From NCBI GenBank assembly GCA_030673955.1, contig DAOVBF010000066.1:1-7180 (forward strand): a DNA stretch of 7,180 nucleotides, read 5' to 3'. The translations under genes were made by a program, and so were the position numbers. This DNA comes from Deltaproteobacteria bacterium. Its GTDB lineage: Bacteria > Myxococcota_A > UBA9160 > SZUA-336. The notes beneath the pieces are model-generated. The model was given only the letters and a program-made list of their open reading frames with translations, was not told the origin of the DNA and made no database searches. Shown one piece after another: positions 1 through 6,112 of the stretch; position 1 is the stretch's first letter; each line of letters begins with the position of its first letter.

Positions 1-642
1 GAACATCAGGCGCATGATCTGGCGAATGGAGTCGGTCCCGACCACTCGGGAGATCTCGAGCCGGCGCGCCACCTCGACGGCAAGCGACGTGTTGCCCGAA
101 CCGGTGGCACCGGCCATGAGCAGCAGGATCGGCCGGCCGGCCGCCAGGGCCTGGCGCCAAACCCTATAACGCTCCGCTGCGCGGGCGCCGTGGGTGTGCT
201 CAATGGTCTCGCTGACGAGCTCCCGCAGGGCCGGGCGATGGATGGAGCGACGCTTCTCCCGCAGCAGCCGCGCTTCGAGCTCGCGCGCGACGTCGTACGC
301 ATCGCTCGGGTCCAGACCCGAGCCCTGGAGCGAGACCGCGAGCATTCCTTTCGAGAAGGGACTCGACGTTCCGCGTCGAGTCCGGACCTGCGGCGGCTCC
401 TGAGCCGGCGGAAGGGGCGGCGCTTCGAGGTCGTAGCGATCCGCCAGGAGTTCGCCTAAGAGCTTCGTGAGATCGCCGAGCTCGACCTCCCTCTTTTCCG
501 TCAGACGCTGGCGAATCTCGTTTGCGGTCTCCAGGGCCACTTCAAAGGGCACACCTCGTGAGACGAGGGACTGCACGAGGATTCCCCGCATGAAGGGACG
601 CGGCCCATCGGGCCCAAGCACGACCAGAGACCTGGTTGCCAC
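1..642 (-). CDS. 2-phosphoglycerate kinase-like protein with two ATP-cone-like domains (C-terminus cut off by window edge)
   Basis: Only the first 214 residues are visible; the gene continues past base 1. I read it as related to archaeal 2-phosphoglycerate kinase (ATP-dependent formation of 2,3-bisphosphoglycerate), whose bacterial relatives have no settled role. Two ATP-cone-like segments come first: residues 5-70 (VVLGPDGPRPFMRGIL) and 86-163 (SPFSKGMLAVSL, then a long helix). A P-loop kinase domain starts near 170, with GATGSGNTSLA (178-188) followed by VVGTDSIRQIMR (200-211), a combination characteristic of the 2PGK family. The canonical P-loop lysine is Asn184. The GTG start at 642 directly follows an in-frame TAG, so no longer start exists in this frame; the only Shine-Dalgarno-like bases are short AGG triplets. 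It begins 15 bp after the Ppx/GppA stop on the same strand, so the two are probably co-transcribed. The family call is firm, the substrate is not. Confidence 0.82.
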   Translation of the reverse strand, partial: MATRSLVVLGPDGPRPFMRGILVQSLVSRGVPFEVALETANEIRQRLTEKREVELGDLTKLLGELLADRYDLEAPPLPPAQEPPQVRTRRGTSSPFSKGMLAVSLQGSGLDPSDAYDVARELEARLLREKRRSIHRPALRELVSETIEHTHGARAAERYRVWRQALAAGRPILLLMAGATGSGNTSLAVEVARRLEISRVVGTDSIRQIMRLMF

Positions 643-657
643 CTACCTACAAGCCTA

Positions 658-1614
658 TCAAACCGGGCTGTCCGCTTCGAGAAGCCGAAACGCGACGCCG
701 TAGCGTACCCCTCTTCCACTCACGTGAAAGAGTTCCGCGCCCAGCCTCTCGAGCACCCCTTCCAAGACCACCAAGCCAGCCACGATCACGTCGGCTCGGC
801 CCGGCTCGAGGCCCGGCAGGCGGCGGCGTTCCTCTACACTCAACTGTGAAAGATCGGCGATCCAGCGCGACAGTGTCTCCCGACTGAGTGGGAGCCCCTC
901 CACGGCCTCGGGATCATAGGGATCGAGGCGCAGCTCCAGCGCAGCCAGGGTGGTCGCCGTACCGGCCACGGCGATCACGTTCCCGTCCCCGCGCAGATCG
1001 CGCGCTCTCTCTGACTCGAGGCCGTCGCTGCTGCGATCCACCGCGTCGCGCAGATCGGCCATCTCCCGGGGTCCGATCGGGTGGGAACGAACGTGGGCCT
1101 CGGTGAGTCGGACCGAGCCCAGCGGGAGGCTCGCAGCGCGCACCCGACCCTCGGCATCCTCCCAGGCCAGCTCGGTGCTGCCCCCCCCCACATCGACCAC
1201 GACGAGCGGGGAGCGCCCAGCCGCGTGAGTCCGGCGGCTCGCCGCGATCGCGAACTCGGCCTCCTGCTGCTCGTTCAAGAGATACGCCTCATCCAGGAGC
1301 CCCTCCGAACACAGCTCTGAGAGAAGCCGCTCGCCATCTCGGGCCCGGCGCAGCGCCTCCGTTCCCACGCCCACCAGCCGCCTGGCGCCGAGCTCCCGGG
1401 CGATGCCGGCAAACTCGCGTATGACCCGGCGCGTGCCCGCCAGCGCCTGGGGGGCCAAAACCCCCGACTCGAACACGCCCTGGCCCAGGCGTGTGATTCG
1501 GGCCTCGTCCCGTAGGACGCGATCCCCACGCCCCAGAACGAGCAAGAGGATGGAATTGGACCCGAGGTCAATCACCGCGACCGGGGCGCTGGCGCTCATG
1601 ACGCTGTTGACCAT
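658..1614 (-). CDS. ppx: Ppx/GppA family phosphatase, short form
   Basis: A cytoplasmic phosphatase of the ASKHA fold that would hydrolyse polyphosphate ends or convert pppGpp to ppGpp; the sequence does not decide between them. Visible motifs in order: phosphate-1 loop VIDLGSNS (14-21), GVGTEALRRA (82-91), a region carrying the expected catalytic glutamate (Glu118 in NEQQEAEF), phosphate-2 loop VVDVGGGSTEL (139-149), AGTATTLAAL (217-226), GLEPGRADVIVAG (268-280) and VSGRGVRYGVA (298-308). At 318 residues it matches the short two-domain enzymes and lacks the C-terminal HD-like domain of E. coli Ppx and GppA. ATG 1614 is the longest reasonable start; ATG 1599 (residue 6) is equally possible, as neither has a good ribosome binding site. 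The glycine loop is encoded over a run of nine G. It is the first gene of a probable operon with the 2PGK-like gene. Confidence 0.93.
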   Translation of the reverse strand: MVNSVMSASAPVAVIDLGSNSILLLVLGRGDRVLRDEARITRLGQGVFESGVLAPQALAGTRRVIREFAGIARELGARRLVGVGTEALRRARDGERLLSELCSEGLLDEAYLLNEQQEAEFAIAASRRTHAAGRSPLVVVDVGGGSTELAWEDAEGRVRAASLPLGSVRLTEAHVRSHPIGPREMADLRDAVDRSSDGLESERARDLRGDGNVIAVAGTATTLAALELRLDPYDPEAVEGLPLSRETLSRWIADLSQLSVEERRRLPGLEPGRADVIVAGLVVLEGVLERLGAELFHVSGRGVRYGVAFRLLEADSPV

Positions 1615-1999
1615 CGCGTATTTCTACTGCTAGTGTAAAAGGTTAGAGGTGGGGTGGGAGGATTGAGAGCGTTCAAGCGCTTCAGAGCCCGAGGCTCGCC
1701 ACTCAGGCCAGGGATTTTCTGGTCCCCGGAGTGGGGCCTCTTCTCTCCGCGAAATCGACCCCCCCCTCTTCCCTCTCCTCTGCGTTTAGATAACCCACCA
1801 AAGCCAAGCGATCCTCATCAGACCCTTCAAGGGCAGTCTCGTCCTCCGCGGAGCGGCCCTCGGCACCCGCCTCCGGGGCTCTGCGCCCTCTGCCGGGCTG
1901 CACGGACACGGCACCCCACTGGAGATGCCCGTTGGGGGAGAGATCCCGGGATCGGCTGGCCACGGCGCAACCTCGATTGAGGAGCGAAGGAGACGGACT
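1615..1999. other. Divergent intergenic region, no convincing gene
   Basis: This 385-bp gap separates the start of the Ppx/GppA gene (minus) from the start of the ParA gene (plus), so it should hold both promoters. I see no strong -35/-10 pair on either strand. The only AT-rich patch is 1631-1645; on the minus strand it holds TACACT (1637-1632), a possible but weak -10 for ppx with no matching -35. A pyrimidine-rich tract with eight C lies at 1759-1781. A 12-bp perfect palindrome, GATCCCGGGATC, lies at 1942-1953, 47 bp before the parA start; one or two such palindromes are expected by chance in a window this size. A 68-codon minus-strand reading frame (1909-1703, GTG start) has fairly gene-like composition but no ribosome binding site or recognisable motif. 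Confidence 0.7.
1987..1993 (+). promoter_or_regulatory. Ribosome binding site deciding the ParA start
   Basis: AAGGAGA ends seven bases before ATG 2000. It selects this ATG over the upstream in-frame ATG at 1925, which would add 25 residues ahead of the standard ParA N-terminus (M-R-S-I-A-V-M-N-Q-K-G-G). Confidence 0.85.
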
Positions 2000-3094
2000 A
2001 TGCGCTCCATAGCGGTCATGAACCAAAAGGGGGGGTGTGGGAAAACGACAACAGTCGTCAACCTCTCCGGCTGTCTCGCGATCGAAGGGCATCGGGTGTT
2101 GGTGATCGACATCGACCCCCAGGCGCATGCAACGCTCGGGCTCGGCCTTGATCCGGAAGCGATGGAAGAGAATCTGTACGAGGTGCTCGCCGAGGCGGAG
2201 ATCGCCCGCGCCGGCTTGGATGAAATCGCTGTCGCGGTGGATGAGAACCTCGACGTCGTCCCCTCGGGCGTGATCCTCGCGGCCCTCGAGCAAAAGCTCG
2301 TCGCGGAAGGCGCGAAAGGCCGAACGGAGCGGCTCTCGCGCGCCGTGGCCCAGCTGCCCAAACCCTACGACTTCATCCTGATCGATTGCCCGCCCAACGT
2401 GGGGCTCCTCACCTTCAACGCGCTGCGTGCAGCAGAGGAGGTGATCATCCCCCTCGAGACCAGCTATTACGCCATGCACGGTGTCGGAAAGCTGCTCGAG
2501 ACGATCGGACTTCTCGAGGACCGGGTCGGCCATCAGCTCTCTGTCCGGATTCTCCCCACGCTCTTCGACGGCCGCACGCGCTTTGCGAAACGCGCGCTGG
2601 CCGAGATCCGAGAGACCTACAAGGATCTGGTCTTCGACACCGTGATCCGCCAGAACGTGCGACTGCGCGAGGCGGCACAACGCGGGATTCCCATCGCCAA
2701 GCTCGATAAGCGCTGTTACGGCTTCGTGGACTACATGTCGCTGGCGTTGGAGCTGCTGTTTGACCGGGTGGAGCAGTTCGAGGACGAGGCCATTGCAGCG
2801 GCGATCGAGAACGAAGAGACGGAGGCCGCGGCTGAAAAGGGCGTCGTGTTCACTTTCAAGAGCGACAAAGCCGCGGACGTACAGCTCGCGGGGGACTTCA
2901 ACAACTGGGTTCCCGACAAGGACGTCGAGACGCGCCAAGCGCCGAACGGAACCTGGGAGAAGATCGTCCGCCTCGGGCCCGGCGTCTACCAGTACCGCTA
3001 CTTTATCGACGGCGATTGGGTACCGGACCCGAGCAACCCCCGGAGCGTCGAGGGACCGGCGGGTGGTGTAAACTCGGTGATCATCATCAGCTGA
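2000..3094 (+). CDS. ParA family ATPase fused to a C-terminal AMPK-type glycogen-binding domain (CBM48)
   Basis: A 364-residue protein in two parts. Residues 1-255 are a complete Soj/ParA-type ATPase: deviant Walker A NQKGGCGKTTT (8-18), Walker A'/switch region VIDIDPQAHATLGLG (35-49) and Walker B ILIDCPP (126-132). Such ATPases form ATP-dependent dimers on the nucleoid and position DNA or protein cargo. Residues 256-281 are an acidic, alanine-rich linker. Residues 282-364 match the early-set carbohydrate-binding domain of AMPK beta: LAGDFNNW (296-303), YQYRYFIDGDWVPDP (330-344) and GGVNSVIII (355-363). The glucan-contacting positions of AMPK beta appear conserved (Trp303, Arg333 for Lys, Trp340, Asn358). 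The Walker A lies over a run of seven G. The next gene starts 43 bp downstream and is probably its partner. Both domain calls are firm. The cargo is unknown; binding to glycogen or another alpha-glucan is inference, since some CBM48 domains act as protein interaction modules. Confidence 0.93.
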   Translation: MRSIAVMNQKGGCGKTTTVVNLSGCLAIEGHRVLVIDIDPQAHATLGLGLDPEAMEENLYEVLAEAEIARAGLDEIAVAVDENLDVVPSGVILAALEQKLVAEGAKGRTERLSRAVAQLPKPYDFILIDCPPNVGLLTFNALRAAEEVIIPLETSYYAMHGVGKLLETIGLLEDRVGHQLSVRILPTLFDGRTRFAKRALAEIRETYKDLVFDTVIRQNVRLREAAQRGIPIAKLDKRCYGFVDYMSLALELLFDRVEQFEDEAIAAAIENEETEAAAEKGVVFTFKSDKAADVQLAGDFNNWVPDKDVETRQAPNGTWEKIVRLGPGVYQYRYFIDGDWVPDPSNPRSVEGPAGGVNSVIIIS

Positions 3095-3125
3095 GCGCGG
3101 TGCCCGGAAACGCCGGCGTCGCTCC

Positions 3126-3130
3126 GGAGG
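3126..3130 (+). promoter_or_regulatory. Ribosome binding site for the degenerate MinD-like gene
   Basis: GGAGG lies seven bases before GTG 3138. It supports a GTG start for a gene with no ATG at its true N-terminus and shows that the gene is translated on its own after the ParA stop at 3094. Confidence 0.8.
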
Positions 3131-3137
3131 CTGGGAC

Positions 3138-3893
3138 GTGCGGCGTAGGGGCCTCGGAGACTTCCTCCACTACTTCATTCCCGAGGAGGAGCAGCGCGAG
3201 GCCCGTGAGCGCGCCCGCCCGGCGCAGCTCGAGAATCGCTCTCGCTCCACCCGCTGGTGTCTACCCGCGAGTCCAGACCGACCGCTGAGCTGCGCAGTCG
3301 CAATCGACCTGGCGGTGGCCACGGCGCGAGGCGGGTGCCGGGCGGAGATCCTGGCCCCGTTTCGTCAGCACTGGCTCCTGCCGAAATCCGCTGAGGTGTC
3401 CTGGCGGGTGTTCGAGCTCGGGCAGGCGGAGAGCGGCTCCCTCGCTCAGGCGCTCGAAGCAACGCCGCCGGGCTCAAGGAGCTACGTCCTGGTTCCCCCC
3501 GAGCGGCTGGGCCCGCTCCTGCGCACGCTCCCCCCCGGAGTCTTGGACGGGGTGCTCTTGCCCATCGAGGCCACCGCTCGAGGGCCGGCCCAGGCGCTGG
3601 GCCTGCTCCGGCAGCTCGGCCGTCCGCTGCCCGAGCTCCGGATCGGCGCGGTGCCGGTCGGCGCATCCAGCCGGGCGGTGGCGCGGGAGATTTTTTCCAA
3701 GCTGGAGCGTGCGGCCGGCCGACAGCTCGGGCTCGACGTCGAAGACATGGGCGAGCTTCGTCGGGACCCCGCCAGCTTCCGTTCGCTGCTCTTCGGCGTC
3801 TCGGTCCTCGATGTGGATGAGGAGGCGAGCTCGGCTCAGAGTCTCCGAGCGCTGTCCGACCGCCTGGCCGGAGCACCCAACCAGGCTGCGTGA
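3138..3893 (+). CDS. P-loop-less MinD/ParA-like protein with a ParB-like N-terminal tail (putative partner of ParA-CBM48)
   Basis: I do not recognise a named family; what follows is read from the 251 residues. From about residue 39 the layout follows MinD/FlhG ATPases, but the active site is gone. PASPDRPLSCAVAIDLAVA (43-61) sits where SGKGGVGKS...NLA is expected, with no glycine-rich loop or lysine, and SYVLVPPERL (115-124) replaces the Walker B IDxP. The C-terminal half keeps the MinD pattern: DGVLLPIEATARGPAQALGLL (about 137-157), EIFSKLERAAGRQLGL (184-199), then MGELRRDPASFRSLLFGVSVLDVD (204-227). It is thus probably a pseudo-ATPase. The N-terminus, RRRGLGDFLHYFIPEEEQ (2-19), resembles the basic GLGRGLxALF tail by which ParB proteins stimulate ParA. 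No signal peptide or membrane segment is seen. It starts 43 bp after the ParA-CBM48 gene, in an apparent two-gene operon. The CDS is well supported by its GGAGG site; the function is inferred. Confidence 0.82.
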   Translation: MRRRGLGDFLHYFIPEEEQREARERARPAQLENRSRSTRWCLPASPDRPLSCAVAIDLAVATARGGCRAEILAPFRQHWLLPKSAEVSWRVFELGQAESGSLAQALEATPPGSRSYVLVPPERLGPLLRTLPPGVLDGVLLPIEATARGPAQALGLLRQLGRPLPELRIGAVPVGASSRAVAREIFSKLERAAGRQLGLDVEDMGELRRDPASFRSLLFGVSVLDVDEEASSAQSLRALSDRLAGAPNQAA

Positions 3894-3949
3894 CGCGCGC
3901 TGAACCCCGAGCGCAGCCGCAGGTCGAGCTCCCGCGCTGGCGTCTCGAG

Positions 3950-4750
3950 TCAGTCGGTCGCTGACACCTCGCGCGGTTCGGGGACCCGCACATCGAGGGC
4001 GAGGAGAGTGCCCGCCGTGACAAGCCAGGGCAGGCACAGGAAGTTCAGACCCGGGACGAGAAAGGTGCCGAGGGCTGCAGCACCGAAGCCGAGCATCGCG
4101 CGTCGGTGCCGCCACACCCAGCCGCGGCGCGTGCGAAACGGGATCTCGCGCCGGTCCAGCAGGTAGCCGGTGTAGTCGAGGGGCAGGACAAGCATGGTGA
4201 AGAGCAGCGCCCCGGCCACGGCCAGCAGCTGTAGGCCCGGCAGCCAGCCGACCAGCACGAATCCCAGCTGCCCGCCCAGAAGAAAGAGCGTCCGCTTCCC
4301 CTCCTCGAAGGCGATGCGCAGCACGGCGCCGAGGCCGGCAGCACTCTGCTCGTAAACCGCTCCGGTTCGGATCCGCTCCACCCGCCGCGAGAGGACCTCC
4401 AGAAAGGGCGAGGCCAGGACGCCCCCAACGAGAGTGAAGGCGAAGTAGACCGCGATCCCGAAAAGCACGATCAGCATCCACTTCGACAGCCAGGCGAGCA
4501 GGCGCAGGGGCCCCACCCAGAGCCACGCGTACCAAGCGGTCGGACCCGTCGTCGCAAACAGCTCGGTCACGCGCCCGGCCAGCGGGTCCAGAAAGTGCCA
4601 GAAGACCAGAAAAGCCAGTATGAAGGTTCCGACGTTGACCACTACAGGCAGCGCGCACCAGATCCAGAGCTCCGAGTGCGAGCGAAGCATCCGGAGCGCC
4701 GCGCTCAGACTCGCTGCGCCGGCGAAGAAACCCCGACCGCGCGTGCCCAT
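3950..4750 (-). CDS. EI24/CysZ-type integral membrane protein
   Basis: A 266-residue polytopic membrane protein. Hydrophobic segments lie near residues 28-52, 83-108, 154-190 (probably two passes) and 218-253 (probably two passes). The family is recognised from its pattern: a long membrane helix ending in GGVLASPFLEVLSRRVE (109-125), LPLDYTGYLLDRREIPF (189-205), a basic stretch RTRRGWVWRHRR (207-218), then GFGAAALGTFLVPGLNFLCL (221-240) and a final helix ending in VTAGTLLALD. E. coli CysZ in this superfamily is a sulfate transporter, but no cysteine biosynthesis genes are near, so I do not assign sulfate. The start is only 9 bp after the stop of the hexose-phosphate mutase gene on the same strand and has no clear ribosome binding site, which suggests coupled translation. 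It converges on the MinD-like gene with a 56-bp gap. Confidence 0.87.
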   Translation of the reverse strand: MGTRGRGFFAGAASLSAALRMLRSHSELWIWCALPVVVNVGTFILAFLVFWHFLDPLAGRVTELFATTGPTAWYAWLWVGPLRLLAWLSKWMLIVLFGIAVYFAFTLVGGVLASPFLEVLSRRVERIRTGAVYEQSAAGLGAVLRIAFEEGKRTLFLLGGQLGFVLVGWLPGLQLLAVAGALLFTMLVLPLDYTGYLLDRREIPFRTRRGWVWRHRRAMLGFGAAALGTFLVPGLNFLCLPWLVTAGTLLALDVRVPEPREVSATD

Positions 4751-4759
4751 GGCAGCGGC

Positions 4760-6112
4760 CTACGAATCGATCAGGGCGAGGACCTCATCGCGATGCAGCG
4801 CCGTCTCCTCCTCGCTGGAGGCTTCGACGTTGAGACGTACGAGCGGCTCCGTGTTGGACGGGCGCAGGTTGAACCACCAGTCGGGAAAGGAGACGGTCAG
4901 ACCATCCAGGTGGTCGACCTTCGCGTCGGGAAAGGCCCGGCCAACCCGCTCGAGCGTGGCAGCCACGTCCGCGACCCTTCGGTTCACCTCGCCGCTCTGG
5001 AAGTAGCGGCGCACGGGACGCCAGAGCTCCGAAAGCGGCCGGCCTTCGAGCTCCATTGCCTGCAGCACGAGCATCATCGCGGCGGCCCCGTCATCCGCGA
5101 CGTAGCCCGCGGGGAAGCGGAAGTAATAGTGCCCGGAGAGCTCCCCCCCAAAGCAGGCGCCCGTCTCACACATGATCTGCTTCATGAACGCATGTCCGAC
5201 GCGGCTTCGCACGGGAATCGCTCCCCCCTCACGTATGAACTCCGGCACCACCTGGCTGGAGCGCAGGTCGTAGACGATGTGTGTGCCGGGCCCGGCCCCG
5301 AGCAGCCCGTGCTCGAGCACCACCTTGGCCAGCAGCGCGGTCATGAGATCGGCGGGGACCGCCTCGCCCTCCTCGTCGACGAAAACCGCCCGGTCCCCGT
5401 CGCCGTCGAAGGCAATGCCCAGCTCCGCTCCCTCGCGCTTCACCTCCCGACGGAGGTCCTCCAGGTTCTCGGACTTCAACGGATCCGCCTCGTGATTGGG
5501 GAAGGTGCCGTCGGGCTCGAAGTAGAGCCTCGAGACCTCGAGCGGGAGCTGGTCGAGAAGACCCGAGACCGCCTCCCCCGCGATGCCGTTACCCGCATCG
5601 ATCACCACGCGCAGCCGCGGCCGTGCCGGAAACACCTCGAGCAGGCTCTCGTAGTACTGGGCGTGGATGCTTCGCTCGCGCAGGCTCGCCCGCGCAGGCC
5701 CGACGTTCCGGCCGAGCCGCTCCTCCGCCAGCGCGCAGATCTCGCGCAGACCCGTCTCGATGCCGATGGGCACCGCCGAGGCACGGCAGAGCTTGAACCC
5801 GTTGTACTCCTCCGGGTTGTGTGAGGCGGTGATCATCACCCCCCCCAGCGCGTTGCACTCCGTCGTCGCGAAGTAGAGCATCGGGGTTGCGACTCGGCCC
5901 ACGTCGATGACATCGGTGCCCTCCGCCAAAACTCCAGAAACGAAGGCCTCGCGCAGAACCCTTCCGCTCTCGCGCATGTCTCGCCCCAGCACGATGGGAC
6001 CACCGCCCAGGAAGCGCGTGAAGGCGTGGCCAATCGCAGCCGCCGCGCCCGCATCGATCTCATCGGGATAGACACCTCGTACGTCGTAAGCTCTGAAGAT
6101 AGATGGGTTCAT
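4760..6112 (-). CDS. Phosphomannomutase/phosphoglucomutase (alpha-D-phosphohexomutase)
   Basis: A cytoplasmic enzyme interconverting hexose 6-phosphate and 1-phosphate, feeding GDP-mannose and UDP- or ADP-glucose routes for cell-surface polysaccharide or glycogen. All four active-site signatures are present in 450 residues, the usual length: phosphoserine loop MITASHNP (93-100, Ser97 carrying the phosphate), metal loop AFDGDGDRA (234-242), sugar-specificity loop FGGELSGHYY (321-330) and C-terminal phosphate-binding RPSNTEP (417-423). The N-terminus IFRAYDVRGVYP (5-16) is typical. GELSGH suggests a PMM/PGM enzyme of dual mannose/glucose type such as AlgC rather than a dedicated glucosamine mutase (GlmM), but glucose/mannose preference cannot be read reliably. 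ATG 6112 fits the family start; only a weak CAGGG lies upstream. It is the first gene of a unit with the EI24-type gene and is divergent from tatA with 63 bp between the starts. Confidence 0.96.
   Translation of the reverse strand: MNPSIFRAYDVRGVYPDEIDAGAAAAIGHAFTRFLGGGPIVLGRDMRESGRVLREAFVSGVLAEGTDVIDVGRVATPMLYFATTECNALGGVMITASHNPEEYNGFKLCRASAVPIGIETGLREICALAEERLGRNVGPARASLRERSIHAQYYESLLEVFPARPRLRVVIDAGNGIAGEAVSGLLDQLPLEVSRLYFEPDGTFPNHEADPLKSENLEDLRREVKREGAELGIAFDGDGDRAVFVDEEGEAVPADLMTALLAKVVLEHGLLGAGPGTHIVYDLRSSQVVPEFIREGGAIPVRSRVGHAFMKQIMCETGACFGGELSGHYYFRFPAGYVADDGAAAMMLVLQAMELEGRPLSELWRPVRRYFQSGEVNRRVADVAATLERVGRAFPDAKVDHLDGLTVSFPDWWFNLRPSNTEPLVRLNVEASSEEETALHRDEVLALIDS

Noticed and set aside
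1942..1953. Perfect 12-bp palindrome GATCCCGGGATC upstream of the ParA gene
   Set aside because: One or two such palindromes are expected by chance in 7 kb, no second copy was noticed, and it has no positional link to a promoter; not called as an operator or parS.
1703..2938. Open frame of 411 codons on the minus strand, antisense to the ParA gene
   Set aside because: It mirrors the ParA-CBM48 gene, which has a ribosome binding site and unmistakable motifs. The antisense product shows no domain and follows from the GC bias of the codons.
3908..3947. Imperfect hairpin (CGAG/CGC/AGC paired with GCT/GCG/CTCG, two bulges, 18-base loop) in the gap between the MinD-like and EI24-type genes
   Set aside because: Interrupted stem, large loop and no T run; not strong enough to call a terminator.
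3175..4023. Open frame of 282 codons on the minus strand under the MinD-like gene
   Set aside because: Its product is an Arg/Pro/Ala-rich low-complexity sequence, whereas the plus strand has a GGAGG site and a MinD-like pattern.
3474..4658. Open frame of 394 codons on the minus strand spanning the MinD-like and EI24-type genes
   Set aside because: It crosses two better-supported genes in opposite orientations, shows no domain, and its translation is the arginine/alanine-rich type usual for shadow frames.
4595..5824. Open frame of 409 codons on the plus strand across the mutase gene
   Set aside because: Antisense shadow of the phosphohexomutase, whose four active-site motifs prove the minus strand is coding.
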